Shown: positions 1 through 8,337 of the stretch, one piece after another
How positions within the stretch are numbered: the stretch's first letter is position 1
Layout: every line of letters starts with the position of its first letter
Assembly: GCF_013408525.1 (NCBI RefSeq)
Contig: NZ_JACBZM010000001.1
Location: 620,001-684,000 of the forward strand
DNA from: Nocardioides aromaticivorans
Lineage (GTDB): Bacteria > Actinomycetota > Actinomycetes > Propionibacteriales > Nocardioidaceae
DNA length: 64,000 nt
Direction: 5' to 3'
Translations under genes and position numbers: made by a program
The notes under the pieces: model-generated
Databases searched by the model: none
The model's input: only the letters and a program-made list of their open reading frames with translations
Told to the model about the DNA's origin: nothing

Positions 1-2
1 CG

Positions 3-1880
3 GCCGGCGCCCTCACTTTCGTCCCCTCCGTCCCGGCAGGGGCCGTGGGGGGCATCGACGGCGGCAACATCAGCGGCTCGGGCGACGTCCCCAACTCGGT
101 CGACGTCGCCGCCTTCGGCTCCGGCGACGCAGTCGCCGCGTGGGCCCGCCCGGTCCCCGGCGGCACGAAGGTGTACGCCGCCATCGCCACCAACGGCGTG
201 TGGGGCGCGCCCAAGGCCGTCACCGCGGCGGCGGTCACCGACGCACACGACGTGCACGCCGTCGCCAACGACGCCGGCGACCTCGCGGTCGTGTGGAACC
301 AGACCACGGGCGGGGAGCACAAGGTGCGCGGATCGCGCTACCTCCCCAACGGCACCTGGGACGGCTCGACCCTGCTCAGCCCGGCCGTCGACATCGAGAC
401 CGTCACCGGTATCGGTGCTGGGATCGACGGCGCCGGGCGTGTGCATGTCGCCTACCAGTCCGAGGACGCGGACATCGAGACGGCCCGCGCGACGTTCTGG
501 ATGAAGGACGCCGCTCCCCAGTTCACCGACTTCGGCGCGAACAGCTTCAAGCCCTCGATCGACGTCAACCCCGCGGGTGCGGCCCTGCTGTCGTACTTCA
601 AGTTCACCAACGGCGGCTCGATCTTCGTCACCCGCCGCAATGCGTCGCTCGGCTGGCTGGGCCCGAAGGCGGTCGCCTGGCCTGACAAGACCACCGACGA
701 GAGCGTCGTCGGGCTCGCCGACGACGGTCGCGGCGCCGTGCTGATCGGCGGCCTGGAGGACGCCAAGGCCCGCGCCGTGGTCTCGAAGGTCGGTACGAGC
801 GGCAGTCTCGGCGCGGTCAACGTGCTGTCCAGCGGCAACACGGCCATCCACCGGGACCTCGCGGTCAGCCCGAACGGCACCCTGCAGGCGTCCTGGTCGA
901 CGTACGAGAACTCGTCGTACGTGATCCGCCAGGCGGTGGCGAAGCCCGACGAGGGCTTCGGGACCAGTGGCCTCGCCGACCCTTCCACCGTGACCTACCA
1001 GCCCCACGTCGGCCTGATCGGCGACCGCCGCAACCAGGTCGTCGTACACGACGACGCGGACGCCCTCACCCTGCGCCACCGCACCAACCCGATCCTGCCG
1101 TTCAGCACCTACGCCGCAGGCACCCAGGACAGCGGAGCGTTCGCGGCCGACATGGACCGCGACGGGAACGCCGTCGTCGTAGGCGTCCGGGAGAACGGGC
1201 TCTCCTCGTTCGTCAATGCCGACTGGCTCGATGTCACGGGCCCGCGGGCCGACGTGACCGCTCCGGGCCCCCAGGTGACGTCCAAGGCCTTCGACGTGAC
1301 CTGGTCGGCGACGGACTCCCTCGCGGGTCTCAAGTCGAGCGACGTCATCTCCAGCTCGGCCGCGTGGAACAGCGGGACGTTCAGCGACCCGGAGGTCGTC
1401 GGCTCCAACCTGGTCTCCGGCCCGCTCCACGTCAGCGGCGGCCTCGGCCGGACCTACTGCTACGAGGTCCAGTCCGAGGACCTGGTCGAGAACATCGGCC
1501 AGCGGTCGGCCCGCCGGTGCACGTCGGTCCCGCTCGACGACACCGCCCTGCTCGGCTCCGGCTGGAGCCGCGCGGCGAAGTCCGGCCAGTTCAACGGCAC
1601 CTGGACCACCACCTCCACCAAGGGCCGCACCCTGACCCGCGCCGGCATCAAGGCCAAGCGCCTCGCCCTCGTCGCCAACCGGGTCCCCAACGGCGGCCTC
1701 GTCGAGGTCCGCTGGAACGGCACCCTGCTCAAGAAGGTCAGCCTCAAGGGCAGCGCCGCGACCAAGAAGGCCTACCCGATCGTCACCTGGGCGGGCCTGC
1801 ACACCGGGACGCTGACGATCAAGGTCATCAGCGCCAGCGGCCGCCCCGTCCGCATCGACGGCCTCGTCGTCGCGAAGTAG
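3..1880 (+). CDS. Secreted repeat-type surface protein, 5' end outside window
   Basis: The reading frame is open from base 3, and the first residues (AGALTFVPSVPAGAV) look like the end of a signal peptide, so the true start lies upstream. The remaining ~625 residues consist of beta-rich sequence with repeated DxxG/AAW-type motifs, an Ig/Fn3-like segment containing DVTWSATDS (around residue 425), and a ~115-residue C-terminal domain ending VVAK. No catalytic motif is visible, so a secreted or wall-associated binding role is only inferred. The next gene is a full-length paralogue. The last ~354 bp of the two genes are almost identical, unlike the rest. A strong hairpin follows the stop. Function unknown. 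Confidence 0.8.
   Translation, partial: AGALTFVPSVPAGAVGGIDGGNISGSGDVPNSVDVAAFGSGDAVAAWARPVPGGTKVYAAIATNGVWGAPKAVTAAAVTDAHDVHAVANDAGDLAVVWNQTTGGEHKVRGSRYLPNGTWDGSTLLSPAVDIETVTGIGAGIDGAGRVHVAYQSEDADIETARATFWMKDAAPQFTDFGANSFKPSIDVNPAGAALLSYFKFTNGGSIFVTRRNASLGWLGPKAVAWPDKTTDESVVGLADDGRGAVLIGGLEDAKARAVVSKVGTSGSLGAVNVLSSGNTAIHRDLAVSPNGTLQASWSTYENSSYVIRQAVAKPDEGFGTSGLADPSTVTYQPHVGLIGDRRNQVVVHDDADALTLRHRTNPILPFSTYAAGTQDSGAFAADMDRDGNAVVVGVRENGLSSFVNADWLDVTGPRADVTAPGPQVTSKAFDVTWSATDSLAGLKSSDVISSSAAWNSGTFSDPEVVGSNLVSGPLHVSGGLGRTYCYEVQSEDLVENIGQRSARRCTSVPLDDTALLGSGWSRAAKSGQFNGTWTTTSTKGRTLTRAGIKAKRLALVANRVPNGGLVEVRWNGTLLKKVSLKGSAATKKAYPIVTWAGLHTGTLTIKVISASGRPVRIDGLVVAK
1527..1880 (+). repeat. Copy 1 of near-identical 354-bp 3' gene segment
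   Basis: This segment matches 3534-3887 (offset 2007) with only four mismatches that I could find (1568, 1836, 1837, 1847), including a run of 267 identical bases from 1569 to 1835. It encodes the C-terminal domain shared by two paralogous surface proteins whose upstream halves are clearly diverged. Gene conversion or strong constraint on this domain are the likely explanations. Confidence 0.95.
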
Positions 1881-1885
1881 TCGAG

Positions 1886-1924
1886 GACGCGGCCGGAGAA
1901 AGTGCAAGGTCCTCCGGCCGCGTC
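1886..1924 (+). terminator. Hairpin terminator after first surface protein gene
   Basis: Bases 1886-1898 (GACGCGGCCGGAG) pair perfectly with 1912-1924 (CTCCGGCCGCGTC) across a 13-nt loop, 5 bases after the stop codon. No U-tract follows, which is usual for high-GC actinobacteria. Confidence 0.7.
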
Positions 1925-1973
1925 GCTCCTACCCGCACGAGCACCCGTTCCCTCCTCCACGAAAGGCACGACC

Positions 1974-3887
1974 ATGCGCACGCAGCTCCTCGGACTGGCC
2001 GCCGCGGCCCTCACCGCCGGCACCCTCGCCCTCCCGACCTCCCCCGCCCAGGCCATCGGCGGGCTCGACAGCGGCACCATCAGCGCGACCGGCACCCTCC
2101 CCACCGCCGTCGCCGTGGCCGGTACGACGCCCGGGGACGCCATAGCGGCATGGGTCCGCCCGGCTCCCGGCGGCTTCCGCATCCAGGCCTCACAGGGCAC
2201 CGACGGCGCCTTCGCCCTGCCCGTCAACGTGACGCCTGCCGCGGTCACGTCGGCCACGGACCTCCAGCTCGTGGCCAACGACGAGGGTGACGTCGCCGCG
2301 CTGTGGATCCAGACCATCGACGGCGACGAGGTCGTCCGCGGCGCCCGCTACGTCGGCGGCGGCCAGTGGGACGGCGCCACCACCCTCAGCACCGTCGGCG
2401 TGACCGACGTCGACGGGTTCGACGCGGGGATCGACGGTGCCGGCAACGTGCTGGTGCTCTCGGCGATCGAGGACGGTCCGAGCGACGAGGTCCACCTCGC
2501 CGTCTGGCCGCACGGGCAGGACGCCGCCGCCGTGAGCCCGTTCGCCAACCAGGCGACCGACGCCACCCTGGCGGTCAACGAGGCCGGGCGCGCCGTCCTG
2601 GCGTGGTCGAGCGCCGGTGTGGTCAACAAGGTGCGGGTCACCACCCGCGGCGCCAACGGCGCGTTCACCCCGATCGACGAGGTGCCCTTCCCGAACAACA
2701 CGATGAACCTCGAGGCCGGGATCGCGGACGACGGCCGGGCGACGGTCGCCTTCCTGGGCATCGACAACGGGGCGTTCCGGCTGGCGGCGAGCGACATCGA
2801 CCTGGACGGCGGGGCCGGCTTCGCACACATGATCTCGCCGGCCGGCCTCCAGGCCGAGCCCTACTCCTTCGAGGTCGCCCGAGACGGCCGCGCCACCGCC
2901 AGCTGGGTGAGCACGGTCGACGGCGCCGAAGCCCTGCGGATGGCCAGCCGCGCGCCGGGCGGGTCCTTCGGCGGCTACAGCACCGTCCAGACCGGGCTGT
3001 CCGCGAAGGTGCCCTCCCTCGCCTTCGCCCGCAGCAACGGCGCGCAGGTCGTCGTCCACGCGTCCGGGTCGCAGCTGACCCTCCGCCACCGGTCGAACCC
3101 CGCCTTCACCTTCGCCACGTACGCCGCCGGCCCCGCCGACGGCCCGTTCGCGGCCGACGCGGACAGCCAGGGCAATGTCGTGGCCGTCAGCGTCGTCGAC
3201 AACGGCGGGTCGTCGTACGTCCAGGGCGACTGGCTGGACACCACCGCACCCACGGCCGCGGTCACCGCTCCCGGCGCGCAGGTCGTCGCGAAGGCCTTCG
3301 ACGTGACCTGGTCGGCCACGGACTCCCTCTCGGGCGTCAAGACGACCGACGTCATCTCCAGCTCGGCCGCCTGGAACAGCGCGACCTTCAGCGACCCGAA
3401 GGTCGTCGGCGACAACCTCGCCACCGGCCCCTTCCACCAGAGCGCCGGCTTCGGCCGCACCTACTGCTACGAGGTCCAGTCGATCGACAAGGCCAACAAC
3501 CTGGGCCAGCGGTCCGCCAGGAAGTGCACCGCCGTCCCGCTCGACGACACCGCCCTGCTCGGCTCCGGCTGGAGTCGCGCGGCGAAGTCCGGCCAGTTCA
3601 ACGGCACCTGGACCACCACCTCCACCAAGGGCCGCACCCTGACCCGCGCCGGCATCAAGGCCAAGCGCCTCGCCCTCGTCGCCAACCGGGTCCCCAACGG
3701 CGGCCTCGTCGAGGTCCGCTGGAACGGCACCCTGCTCAAGAAGGTCAGCCTCAAGGGCAGCGCCGCGACCAAGAAGGCCTACCCGATCGTCACCTGGGCG
3801 GGCCTGCACACCGGGACGCTGACGATCAAGGTCATCAGCGCCTCCGGCCGCCCGGTCCGCATCGACGGCCTCGTCGTCGCGAAGTAG
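1974..3887 (+). CDS. Secreted surface protein, paralogue of the preceding gene
   Basis: The protein has 637 residues. The ATG at 1974 is chosen because it follows a GAAAGG ribosome-binding site and starts a classical signal peptide (MRTQLLGLAAAALTAGTL, cleavage near AQA-IGG). The body repeats the architecture of the upstream gene: a beta-rich propeller-like region, an Ig/Fn3-like segment (DVTWSATDSLSG), then the ~115-residue C-terminal domain with LLGSGWSRAAKSGQFNGTW and a VVAK end. The two mature proteins share start (GG-D-G-I-SG) and order but are only moderately similar before the last domain. No enzyme motif is seen; an extracellular binding or structural role is inferred. Confidence 0.88.
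   Translation: MRTQLLGLAAAALTAGTLALPTSPAQAIGGLDSGTISATGTLPTAVAVAGTTPGDAIAAWVRPAPGGFRIQASQGTDGAFALPVNVTPAAVTSATDLQLVANDEGDVAALWIQTIDGDEVVRGARYVGGGQWDGATTLSTVGVTDVDGFDAGIDGAGNVLVLSAIEDGPSDEVHLAVWPHGQDAAAVSPFANQATDATLAVNEAGRAVLAWSSAGVVNKVRVTTRGANGAFTPIDEVPFPNNTMNLEAGIADDGRATVAFLGIDNGAFRLAASDIDLDGGAGFAHMISPAGLQAEPYSFEVARDGRATASWVSTVDGAEALRMASRAPGGSFGGYSTVQTGLSAKVPSLAFARSNGAQVVVHASGSQLTLRHRSNPAFTFATYAAGPADGPFAADADSQGNVVAVSVVDNGGSSYVQGDWLDTTAPTAAVTAPGAQVVAKAFDVTWSATDSLSGVKTTDVISSSAAWNSATFSDPKVVGDNLATGPFHQSAGFGRTYCYEVQSIDKANNLGQRSARKCTAVPLDDTALLGSGWSRAAKSGQFNGTWTTTSTKGRTLTRAGIKAKRLALVANRVPNGGLVEVRWNGTLLKKVSLKGSAATKKAYPIVTWAGLHTGTLTIKVISASGRPVRIDGLVVAK
3534..3887 (+). repeat. Copy 2 of near-identical 354-bp 3' gene segment
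   Basis: Direct repeat of 1527-1880, covering the C-terminal domain and stop codon of the second surface protein. Identity ends at the stop codon, so the homogenised unit is the coding domain and not the intergenic DNA. Confidence 0.95.
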
Positions 3888-3901
3888 CCGGTCGGCACCC
3901 G

Positions 3902-3940
3902 CGAGCCGCCGGTCCCTTGTGGGGAGGGATCGGCGGTTCG
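3902..3940 (+). terminator. Strong hairpin terminator
   Basis: Bases 3902-3917 (CGAGCCGCCGGTCCCT) pair with 3925-3940 (AGGGATCGGCGGTTCG), giving a 16-bp stem with two G-U pairs and a 7-nt loop, 14 bases after the stop of the second surface protein gene. Confidence 0.8.
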
Positions 3941-3975
3941 TCGCGTCCGGGGCAGACGTCCTATGTTCGTCCATC

Positions 3976-4866
3976 GTGACCGCACGCACCGAGCACCACC
4001 GGCCCGCGCTGCCGGCCGCGGTCGGCCTCGTGCTGGTGGGCATCGCCTCGGTCCAGCTCGGCGCGGGCTTCGCGAAGCTCCTCTTCGACGACATCGAGCC
4101 CAACGGCGTCGTGTGGCTCCGGCTCGCGACCAGCGCCGTCGTCCTGCTGCTGTGGGCGCGTCCCCGACTGTCCGGACGGAGCCGGGTCGACTGGCTCGTC
4201 GCAGCCCGGTACGGCGTCTGCCTGGGCACCATGAACTGGGCGATCTACCAGTCGTTCTCGCGGATCCCGATCGGTGTCGCGGTCACGATCGAGTTCATCG
4301 GTCCGCTCGTCCTCGCGGCCATCGGCTTCCGCCGTCCCCGCGACCTCGGCTGGGTGGCGCTCGCCGCGCTCGGCGTGGTTCTGCTCGGCTTCGAGCGGGG
4401 CCACCTGGACGCCGCCGGTGTCGGCTACGCGCTGCTGGCCGGCGTGGCGTGGGCCGGCTACATCCTCTCCAGCGCCGCCACCGGCGAGCGGTGGCCGGGC
4501 ATCGACGGACTCGCCGTCGCCGCCCTCGTCGCCGTCCTGCTGCTGTCGCCGCTGCTGCTGACCGTCGACGGCGGCGACCTCGTCGACGGCCGGATCCTGG
4601 CGATCGGCGCCGCGGTCGGCCTGCTGTCCTCGGTCGTCCCCTACAGCGCGGAGCTGGTGGCGCTGCGCACCCTGCCCGCGGCGACCTTCGGCGTCCTGAT
4701 GAGCCTCGAGCCCGCGGCCGCCGCCCTCGCCGGGCTGGCGGTGGTCGGGGAGGACCTCGCCGCGATCCAGTGGGCCGCCATCGGCTGTGTCGTGGTGGCG
4801 AGCGTCGGCGCCACGCGGGCGACCCGCCCGGACCGCGCGATTCACCCAGATGTCACCTCGGAGTGA
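3976..4866 (+). CDS. EamA/DMT-family transporter, RhtA-like exporter
   Basis: The 296-residue membrane protein has about ten hydrophobic helices in the two-EamA-domain arrangement. The opening (SVQLGAGFAKLLFDDI then NGVVWLRL) and LRTLPAATFGVLMSLEPAAAALAGL in the second half are typical of the RhtA-like branch, which exports threonine/homoserine and related metabolites; the substrate here cannot be told. The GTG at 3976 is preferred over upstream in-frame codons because a TATGTT -10-like element (3962-3967) sits 8 nt before it, suggesting a leaderless transcript, and because the first helix then starts at the expected place. Confidence 0.85.
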   Translation: MTARTEHHRPALPAAVGLVLVGIASVQLGAGFAKLLFDDIEPNGVVWLRLATSAVVLLLWARPRLSGRSRVDWLVAARYGVCLGTMNWAIYQSFSRIPIGVAVTIEFIGPLVLAAIGFRRPRDLGWVALAALGVVLLGFERGHLDAAGVGYALLAGVAWAGYILSSAATGERWPGIDGLAVAALVAVLLLSPLLLTVDGGDLVDGRILAIGAAVGLLSSVVPYSAELVALRTLPAATFGVLMSLEPAAAALAGLAVVGEDLAAIQWAAIGCVVVASVGATRATRPDRAIHPDVTSE

Positions 4867-4889
4867 CCCGCGCTGCACGTGCGCATCCC

Positions 4890-4895
4890 TAGGCT
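4890..4895 (+). promoter_or_regulatory. Possible -10 element (TAGGCT) for the 69-aa gene
   Basis: TAGGCT fits the actinobacterial TANNNT -10 pattern. It lies 34 nt upstream of the ATG at 4930, leaving a short leader with a GGAGG-type ribosome-binding site at about 4916-4920. A TGACCC element at 4864-4869 is 20 nt away, too far for a good -35. Confidence 0.4.
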
Positions 4896-4929
4896 GGAGC
4901 CTCCCCAACCTCGTCCGGAGGCCACCGCC

Positions 4930-5139
4930 ATGACCCTCCTCAACCTCGCCCAGGCCTGGACCCGGTCCTGGGCCCAGCAGTCCCAGCAGCACGCCCGGCG
5001 CAACGCCATGATCGCCCTGACCGAGTGCACCCAGCGACGTGCGGAGCGCGAGGAGGTGGAGCGCTACCTCGCCGAGCGCGGAGCCGCGCGGGCCGCCCGA
5101 CCCGCGCCGCGCGAGGTCACCGTCTCGCTGCACGCCTGA
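4930..5139 (+). CDS. Small basic protein of unknown function
   Basis: The 69-residue product begins MTLLNLAQAW and continues with a long predicted amphipathic helix rich in Arg, Ala, Gln and Glu (RRAEREEVERYLAERGAARAA). The ATG is supported by a well-spaced CCGGAGG ribosome-binding site 8-14 nt upstream. There are no cysteines, no membrane segment and no signal peptide. I do not recognise a family. It is flanked by an exporter and a hydrolase and appears to be transcribed on its own. Confidence 0.65.
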   Translation: MTLLNLAQAWTRSWAQQSQQHARRNAMIALTECTQRRAEREEVERYLAERGAARAARPAPREVTVSLHA

Positions 5140-5194
5140 CCGGTCGTCGTACACCTCCCTCGCGGGAGGGGCGGCGTCGGGCACAATCGCGGTC

Positions 5195-6148
5195 ATGGCG
5201 ACCCCTGCTCCCCGGCCCGAACAGGCCGTCCGGTCGGCTTCCCTGGCCTTCCGCGACATCCTGTCCGACGACGGCACGCACGTCCGGGCCTGGACGAACG
5301 ACCCCGACGGGGTCATCGACGGCCCGACGGTGGTGCTCTGCAACGGCCTCGGCACCAACCCGTACCTCTGGCCGTGGCTGCTCGACCCCGCGTGCGGGGT
5401 CCGGATCGTGTCGTGGAACCACCGGGGCGTCGGCGGCTCGGAGCGCCCCCGGGACCGCAAGCACGTGGAGATCGAGCACTTCGTGCAGGACGGCCTGTCC
5501 GTCATGGACCACTTCGGGATCGACCACGCGGTGCTGATGGGCTGGTCGATGGGCGTCAACACCGCCTTCGAGCTCGCCTACCGCCACCCGGAGCGGGTCC
5601 GCGGCATCTTCGCGATGTGCGGCGTCCCGGGCGACACCTTCGCGACCATGCTCGCGCCCTTCCACCTGCCCCGCTTCGCGGCCCGCGCGATCACGGTCAA
5701 CGCCTGCCGGGTCGCGCAGTTCTCCGGCTTCGTCGCCAACCCGGTCGTCCGCCGCATCCCGATGGGCCCCCGCACGGTCCGGCTGCTCGGGCGCACCGGC
5801 TTCATGTTCCCGGTCGCCGACCCCGAGGCCGCCGCGCTGGGCCTGCAGGAGTTCCTGACCACGCCCGTCGACTGGTACGCCCGGCTCGCGATCGGCACCT
5901 CCCGTCACGCGCGGGTGCGGCTGAGCCGGATCGACGTCCCGACGATGTTCGTCTCCGCGACGTACGACGTCCTGGCGGGCGCCCGCGACATGGCCAGCGC
6001 CTCGCGGCGGCTCGCGGACCGCGGCATCGACACCGAGTACGTCGAGCTCAGGGGCTCCCACTTCGTCCAGCTCGAGCAGCCCGAGCGGGTCCACCAGCTG
6101 CTGCTCGACTTCCTCGCGGGCGTCGAGGGCAGCGAGGGCCGGGCGTGA
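5195..6148 (+). CDS. Alpha/beta hydrolase
   Basis: The 317-residue protein belongs to the alpha/beta hydrolase fold. The nucleophile elbow is GWSMG (around residue 117), the oxyanion region NGLGTNPYLW, and the catalytic His probably lies in GSHFVQLEQPERV near the C-terminus; the acid is likely the Asp in ATYDVLAGARD. There is no signal peptide, so it is cytoplasmic. The ATG at 5195 is chosen because a CACAAT -10-like element ends 7 nt upstream (leaderless) and because it starts just before the conserved domain. Its stop overlaps the GTG of the downstream dehydrogenase. Substrate unknown; esterase, haloperoxidase-like or lipase activities are all possible. Confidence 0.85.
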   Translation: MATPAPRPEQAVRSASLAFRDILSDDGTHVRAWTNDPDGVIDGPTVVLCNGLGTNPYLWPWLLDPACGVRIVSWNHRGVGGSERPRDRKHVEIEHFVQDGLSVMDHFGIDHAVLMGWSMGVNTAFELAYRHPERVRGIFAMCGVPGDTFATMLAPFHLPRFAARAITVNACRVAQFSGFVANPVVRRIPMGPRTVRLLGRTGFMFPVADPEAAALGLQEFLTTPVDWYARLAIGTSRHARVRLSRIDVPTMFVSATYDVLAGARDMASASRRLADRGIDTEYVELRGSHFVQLEQPERVHQLLLDFLAGVEGSEGRA

Positions 6149-7311
6149 CCCGCCACGCCCTGGCCGGCTCCCTCGCGGCGCTGGCACTGCTCGCGACCGC
6201 CTGCGGGCAGGGCGGCAACGAGGTGGACATCGACGTCTCCGGCACGGCCACGGCGGCGCCGACCGGCACCGTGCAGGACGGCAAGATCACCTTCGAGGTC
6301 GACGGCGTCCCCGACGTCGTCGCGACGATCGCGTCCGGCCTGGCCGTCCCGTGGGGCATCGACTTCCTTCCCGACGGCCGCGCCGTCGTGACCGAGCGCG
6401 ACTCCGCGCGCGTGCTCGTCGTGACGGCGCCCGAGGTCGCCGGGGGCAAGCCCACGAAGGAGGAGGGCGAGGTCGTCACCGCCGGCGAGATCGCCGAGGC
6501 CGACCCGGGCGGCGAGGCCGGCCTGCTCGGCGTGGCCGTCTCCCCCACCTTCGAGAGCGACAGCCTCCTGTACTTCTACGTCTGCACCGCCACCGACAAC
6601 CGGGTGGTGCGGGCGCAGCTCACCAGCAAGGGCCTCGGCGCGACCGAGGCCGTGCTGACCGGCATGCCCACCGGCTCCAACCACGACGGCGGCCGCCTCG
6701 CGTTCGGACCGGACGGCTACCTCTACGTCTCCACCGGCGAGACCGGCGACCGCAAGCTGGCGCAGAGCAAGAAGTCGCTCGCCGGCAAGATCCTGCGGAT
6801 CACCACCGACGGCAGCCCCGCGCCGGACAACCCGTTCGGTACCGCCGTCTGGTCGTGGGGCCACCGCAACGTCGAGGGCCTCGCCTTCGACACCGACGGC
6901 TCGCTGTGGGCCTCGGAGTTCGGCGACAAGCGCGCCGACGAGCTCAACCGGATCCTGCCCGGAGAGAACTACGGATGGCCCGTGGTCGAGGGCACGGGCG
7001 GGCCGAAGAGGTTCACCCAGCCGCAGCTGACCTGGCGCACCGACGAGGCGTCCCCCTCAGGGCTCACCTACGCCGGGGGCTACCTCTGGATGGCCGCCCT
7101 CCGCGGTGAGCGGCTCTACCGGATCAAGGTCGCCGCCGGCCAGGTCAGCGACCCGGCGGCGTACTTCGAGGGCACCGCGGCCGGCGAGTACGGCCGCCTC
7201 CGCACCGTCGCCCGCGCCCCCGACGGCCGCCTGTGGCTGACGACCAGCAACAAGGACGGCCGCGGGACGCCCGGCGCGGACGACGACCGGATCCTGCTCA
7301 TCGAGCCGTAG
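6145..7311 (+). CDS. PQQ-dependent sugar dehydrogenase-type lipoprotein
   Basis: The 388-residue protein has a lipoprotein signal peptide (LAALALLATAC, lipobox Cys near residue 21) and a six-bladed propeller of the soluble glucose dehydrogenase/GSDH type: VPWGIDFLPDGRAVVTER, GGEAGLLGVAVSP, SNHDGGRLAFGPDGYLYVSTGE, SWGHRNVEGLAFD and PGENYGWPVVEG. Family members oxidise aldose sugars with PQQ and calcium on the outside of the membrane, although many actinobacterial members have no proven activity. The GTG start overlaps the previous stop (GTGA), so the two genes are translationally coupled. It converges on the next gene with a 34-bp gap. Confidence 0.88.
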   Translation: MTRHALAGSLAALALLATACGQGGNEVDIDVSGTATAAPTGTVQDGKITFEVDGVPDVVATIASGLAVPWGIDFLPDGRAVVTERDSARVLVVTAPEVAGGKPTKEEGEVVTAGEIAEADPGGEAGLLGVAVSPTFESDSLLYFYVCTATDNRVVRAQLTSKGLGATEAVLTGMPTGSNHDGGRLAFGPDGYLYVSTGETGDRKLAQSKKSLAGKILRITTDGSPAPDNPFGTAVWSWGHRNVEGLAFDTDGSLWASEFGDKRADELNRILPGENYGWPVVEGTGGPKRFTQPQLTWRTDEASPSGLTYAGGYLWMAALRGERLYRIKVAAGQVSDPAAYFEGTAAGEYGRLRTVARAPDGRLWLTTSNKDGRGTPGADDDRILLIEP

Positions 7312-7345
7312 ACCCGGTCGTCGCCGCAGCGGAGCAGTCAGGCGG

Positions 7346-8272
7346 TCAGGCTGCCTTGTTGGCGTGCATCACGCCGGGCTGTCCGAACGACCCACCCGCG
7401 TCCTTCGAGAATCCCGTCAGCTGGGCGTAGGCGCAGCCCGCCGGGATGTTCTTCACGGTGACGGTCAGGTTCTTCTTTCCCAGCTTCGCGAGTGGAGGGG
7501 ACTGGTAGGTCCCGGCGAGTGCTGCGGCCGTCACGTCGAGGCTGCCGTCCTTCACTGTCACGGTCCCGCACCCGTAGGGGCCGTCGATGCGGAAGCCGAT
7601 GGTGGCGGGCGTGCTCGACGTGGAGTTCTGCAGGATCGCCGTGAAGGTCGCGACCTGGGTGCCGGAGATCGTCGGGGCGGTGGCGATCTGGTAGCCCCGA
7701 CCGGGACCGCCGACCGCGGCTTGGCTGCCCTGCTTGATGAACAGGTCGTGCGACGTGGCTCCGGTCAGGAAGGCCGGCTCCTCGGCGATGAGGTAGAAGG
7801 AGTCCAGGTAGGTGCCGTCGGTCGCGTAGAGGTTGACCGTCGAGTAGTGCTCGTACGCCGCCGTTCCGCCGGGGACGGCGATCTTGATGGTCAGCGTCTG
7901 GTTGCCACCCGCCGGGATCGCCTTCGTGTAGTAGCCGTCCGGGCTGCTGGCCAGCGGCTTCAGGAGCAGTGACCCGTCGTACAGGTGTGCCTGAGCGCCG
8001 GTCCAGTCGTTGATCTGGATGCGGAACTGGGCGAGCGTGCTGCCCGTGTTGCGCACCTGGAACGTGTAGGTGAGCGTCACGCCCTCCTTCCCGACCTGGC
8101 TCACGAGGTAGCCGTCGGTGTAGGCGGAGCCGCCGGGTCCCTTGACGACGAGGTTGCCGTCGTGGCTGGCGGCCGAGGCGGACGGTACGACGGCGAGGGA
8201 GGCGGCCAGCACGGCGACCGCCCCCAGGACGAGGACGACCAGCGTCCTCCGGATCTTCTTCAGGACAGGCAT
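7346..8272 (-). CDS. Secreted beta-sandwich protein of unknown function
   Basis: The 308-residue protein starts MPVLKKIRRTLVVLVLG and has a signal peptide cleaved near ASA-ASHDG. The mature part looks like two successive Ig-like/CARDB-type beta domains: the first with LTYTFQVRNTGSTLAQFRIQ, the second with FTAILQNSTSSTPATIGFRI and a pair of Cys residues (YGCG and AGCAY) that could form a disulphide. No anchor or catalytic motif is seen. It follows the ECF operon on the same strand after 65 bp containing a hairpin, so it may be a separate unit. Confidence 0.75.
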   Translation of the reverse strand: MPVLKKIRRTLVVLVLGAVAVLAASLAVVPSASAASHDGNLVVKGPGGSAYTDGYLVSQVGKEGVTLTYTFQVRNTGSTLAQFRIQINDWTGAQAHLYDGSLLLKPLASSPDGYYTKAIPAGGNQTLTIKIAVPGGTAAYEHYSTVNLYATDGTYLDSFYLIAEEPAFLTGATSHDLFIKQGSQAAVGGPGRGYQIATAPTISGTQVATFTAILQNSTSSTPATIGFRIDGPYGCGTVTVKDGSLDVTAAALAGTYQSPPLAKLGKKNLTVTVKNIPAGCAYAQLTGFSKDAGGSFGQPGVMHANKAA

Positions 8273-8298
8273 GGTGGAACCCCCGGGGAGCTCGGGTT

Positions 8299-8323
8299 GC
8301 GGGTCACCCCCATGACGACCCGC
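8299..8323 (-). terminator. Possible hairpin between EcfS gene and secreted protein gene
   Basis: GCGGGTC (8299-8305) pairs with GACCCGC (8317-8323) in the 65-bp gap after the EcfS stop. The stem has only 7 bp with an 11-nt loop, so it may be a weak terminator of the B12 operon or a protein-binding inverted repeat. Confidence 0.4.
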
Positions 8324-8337
8324 TGACGCTCGCGACG

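Noticed and set aside
2190..4232. A 680-codon minus-strand open frame across the second surface protein gene
   Set aside because: It is antisense to a well-supported secreted protein, with Arg/Gly/Val-rich composition typical of a GC-rich shadow frame.
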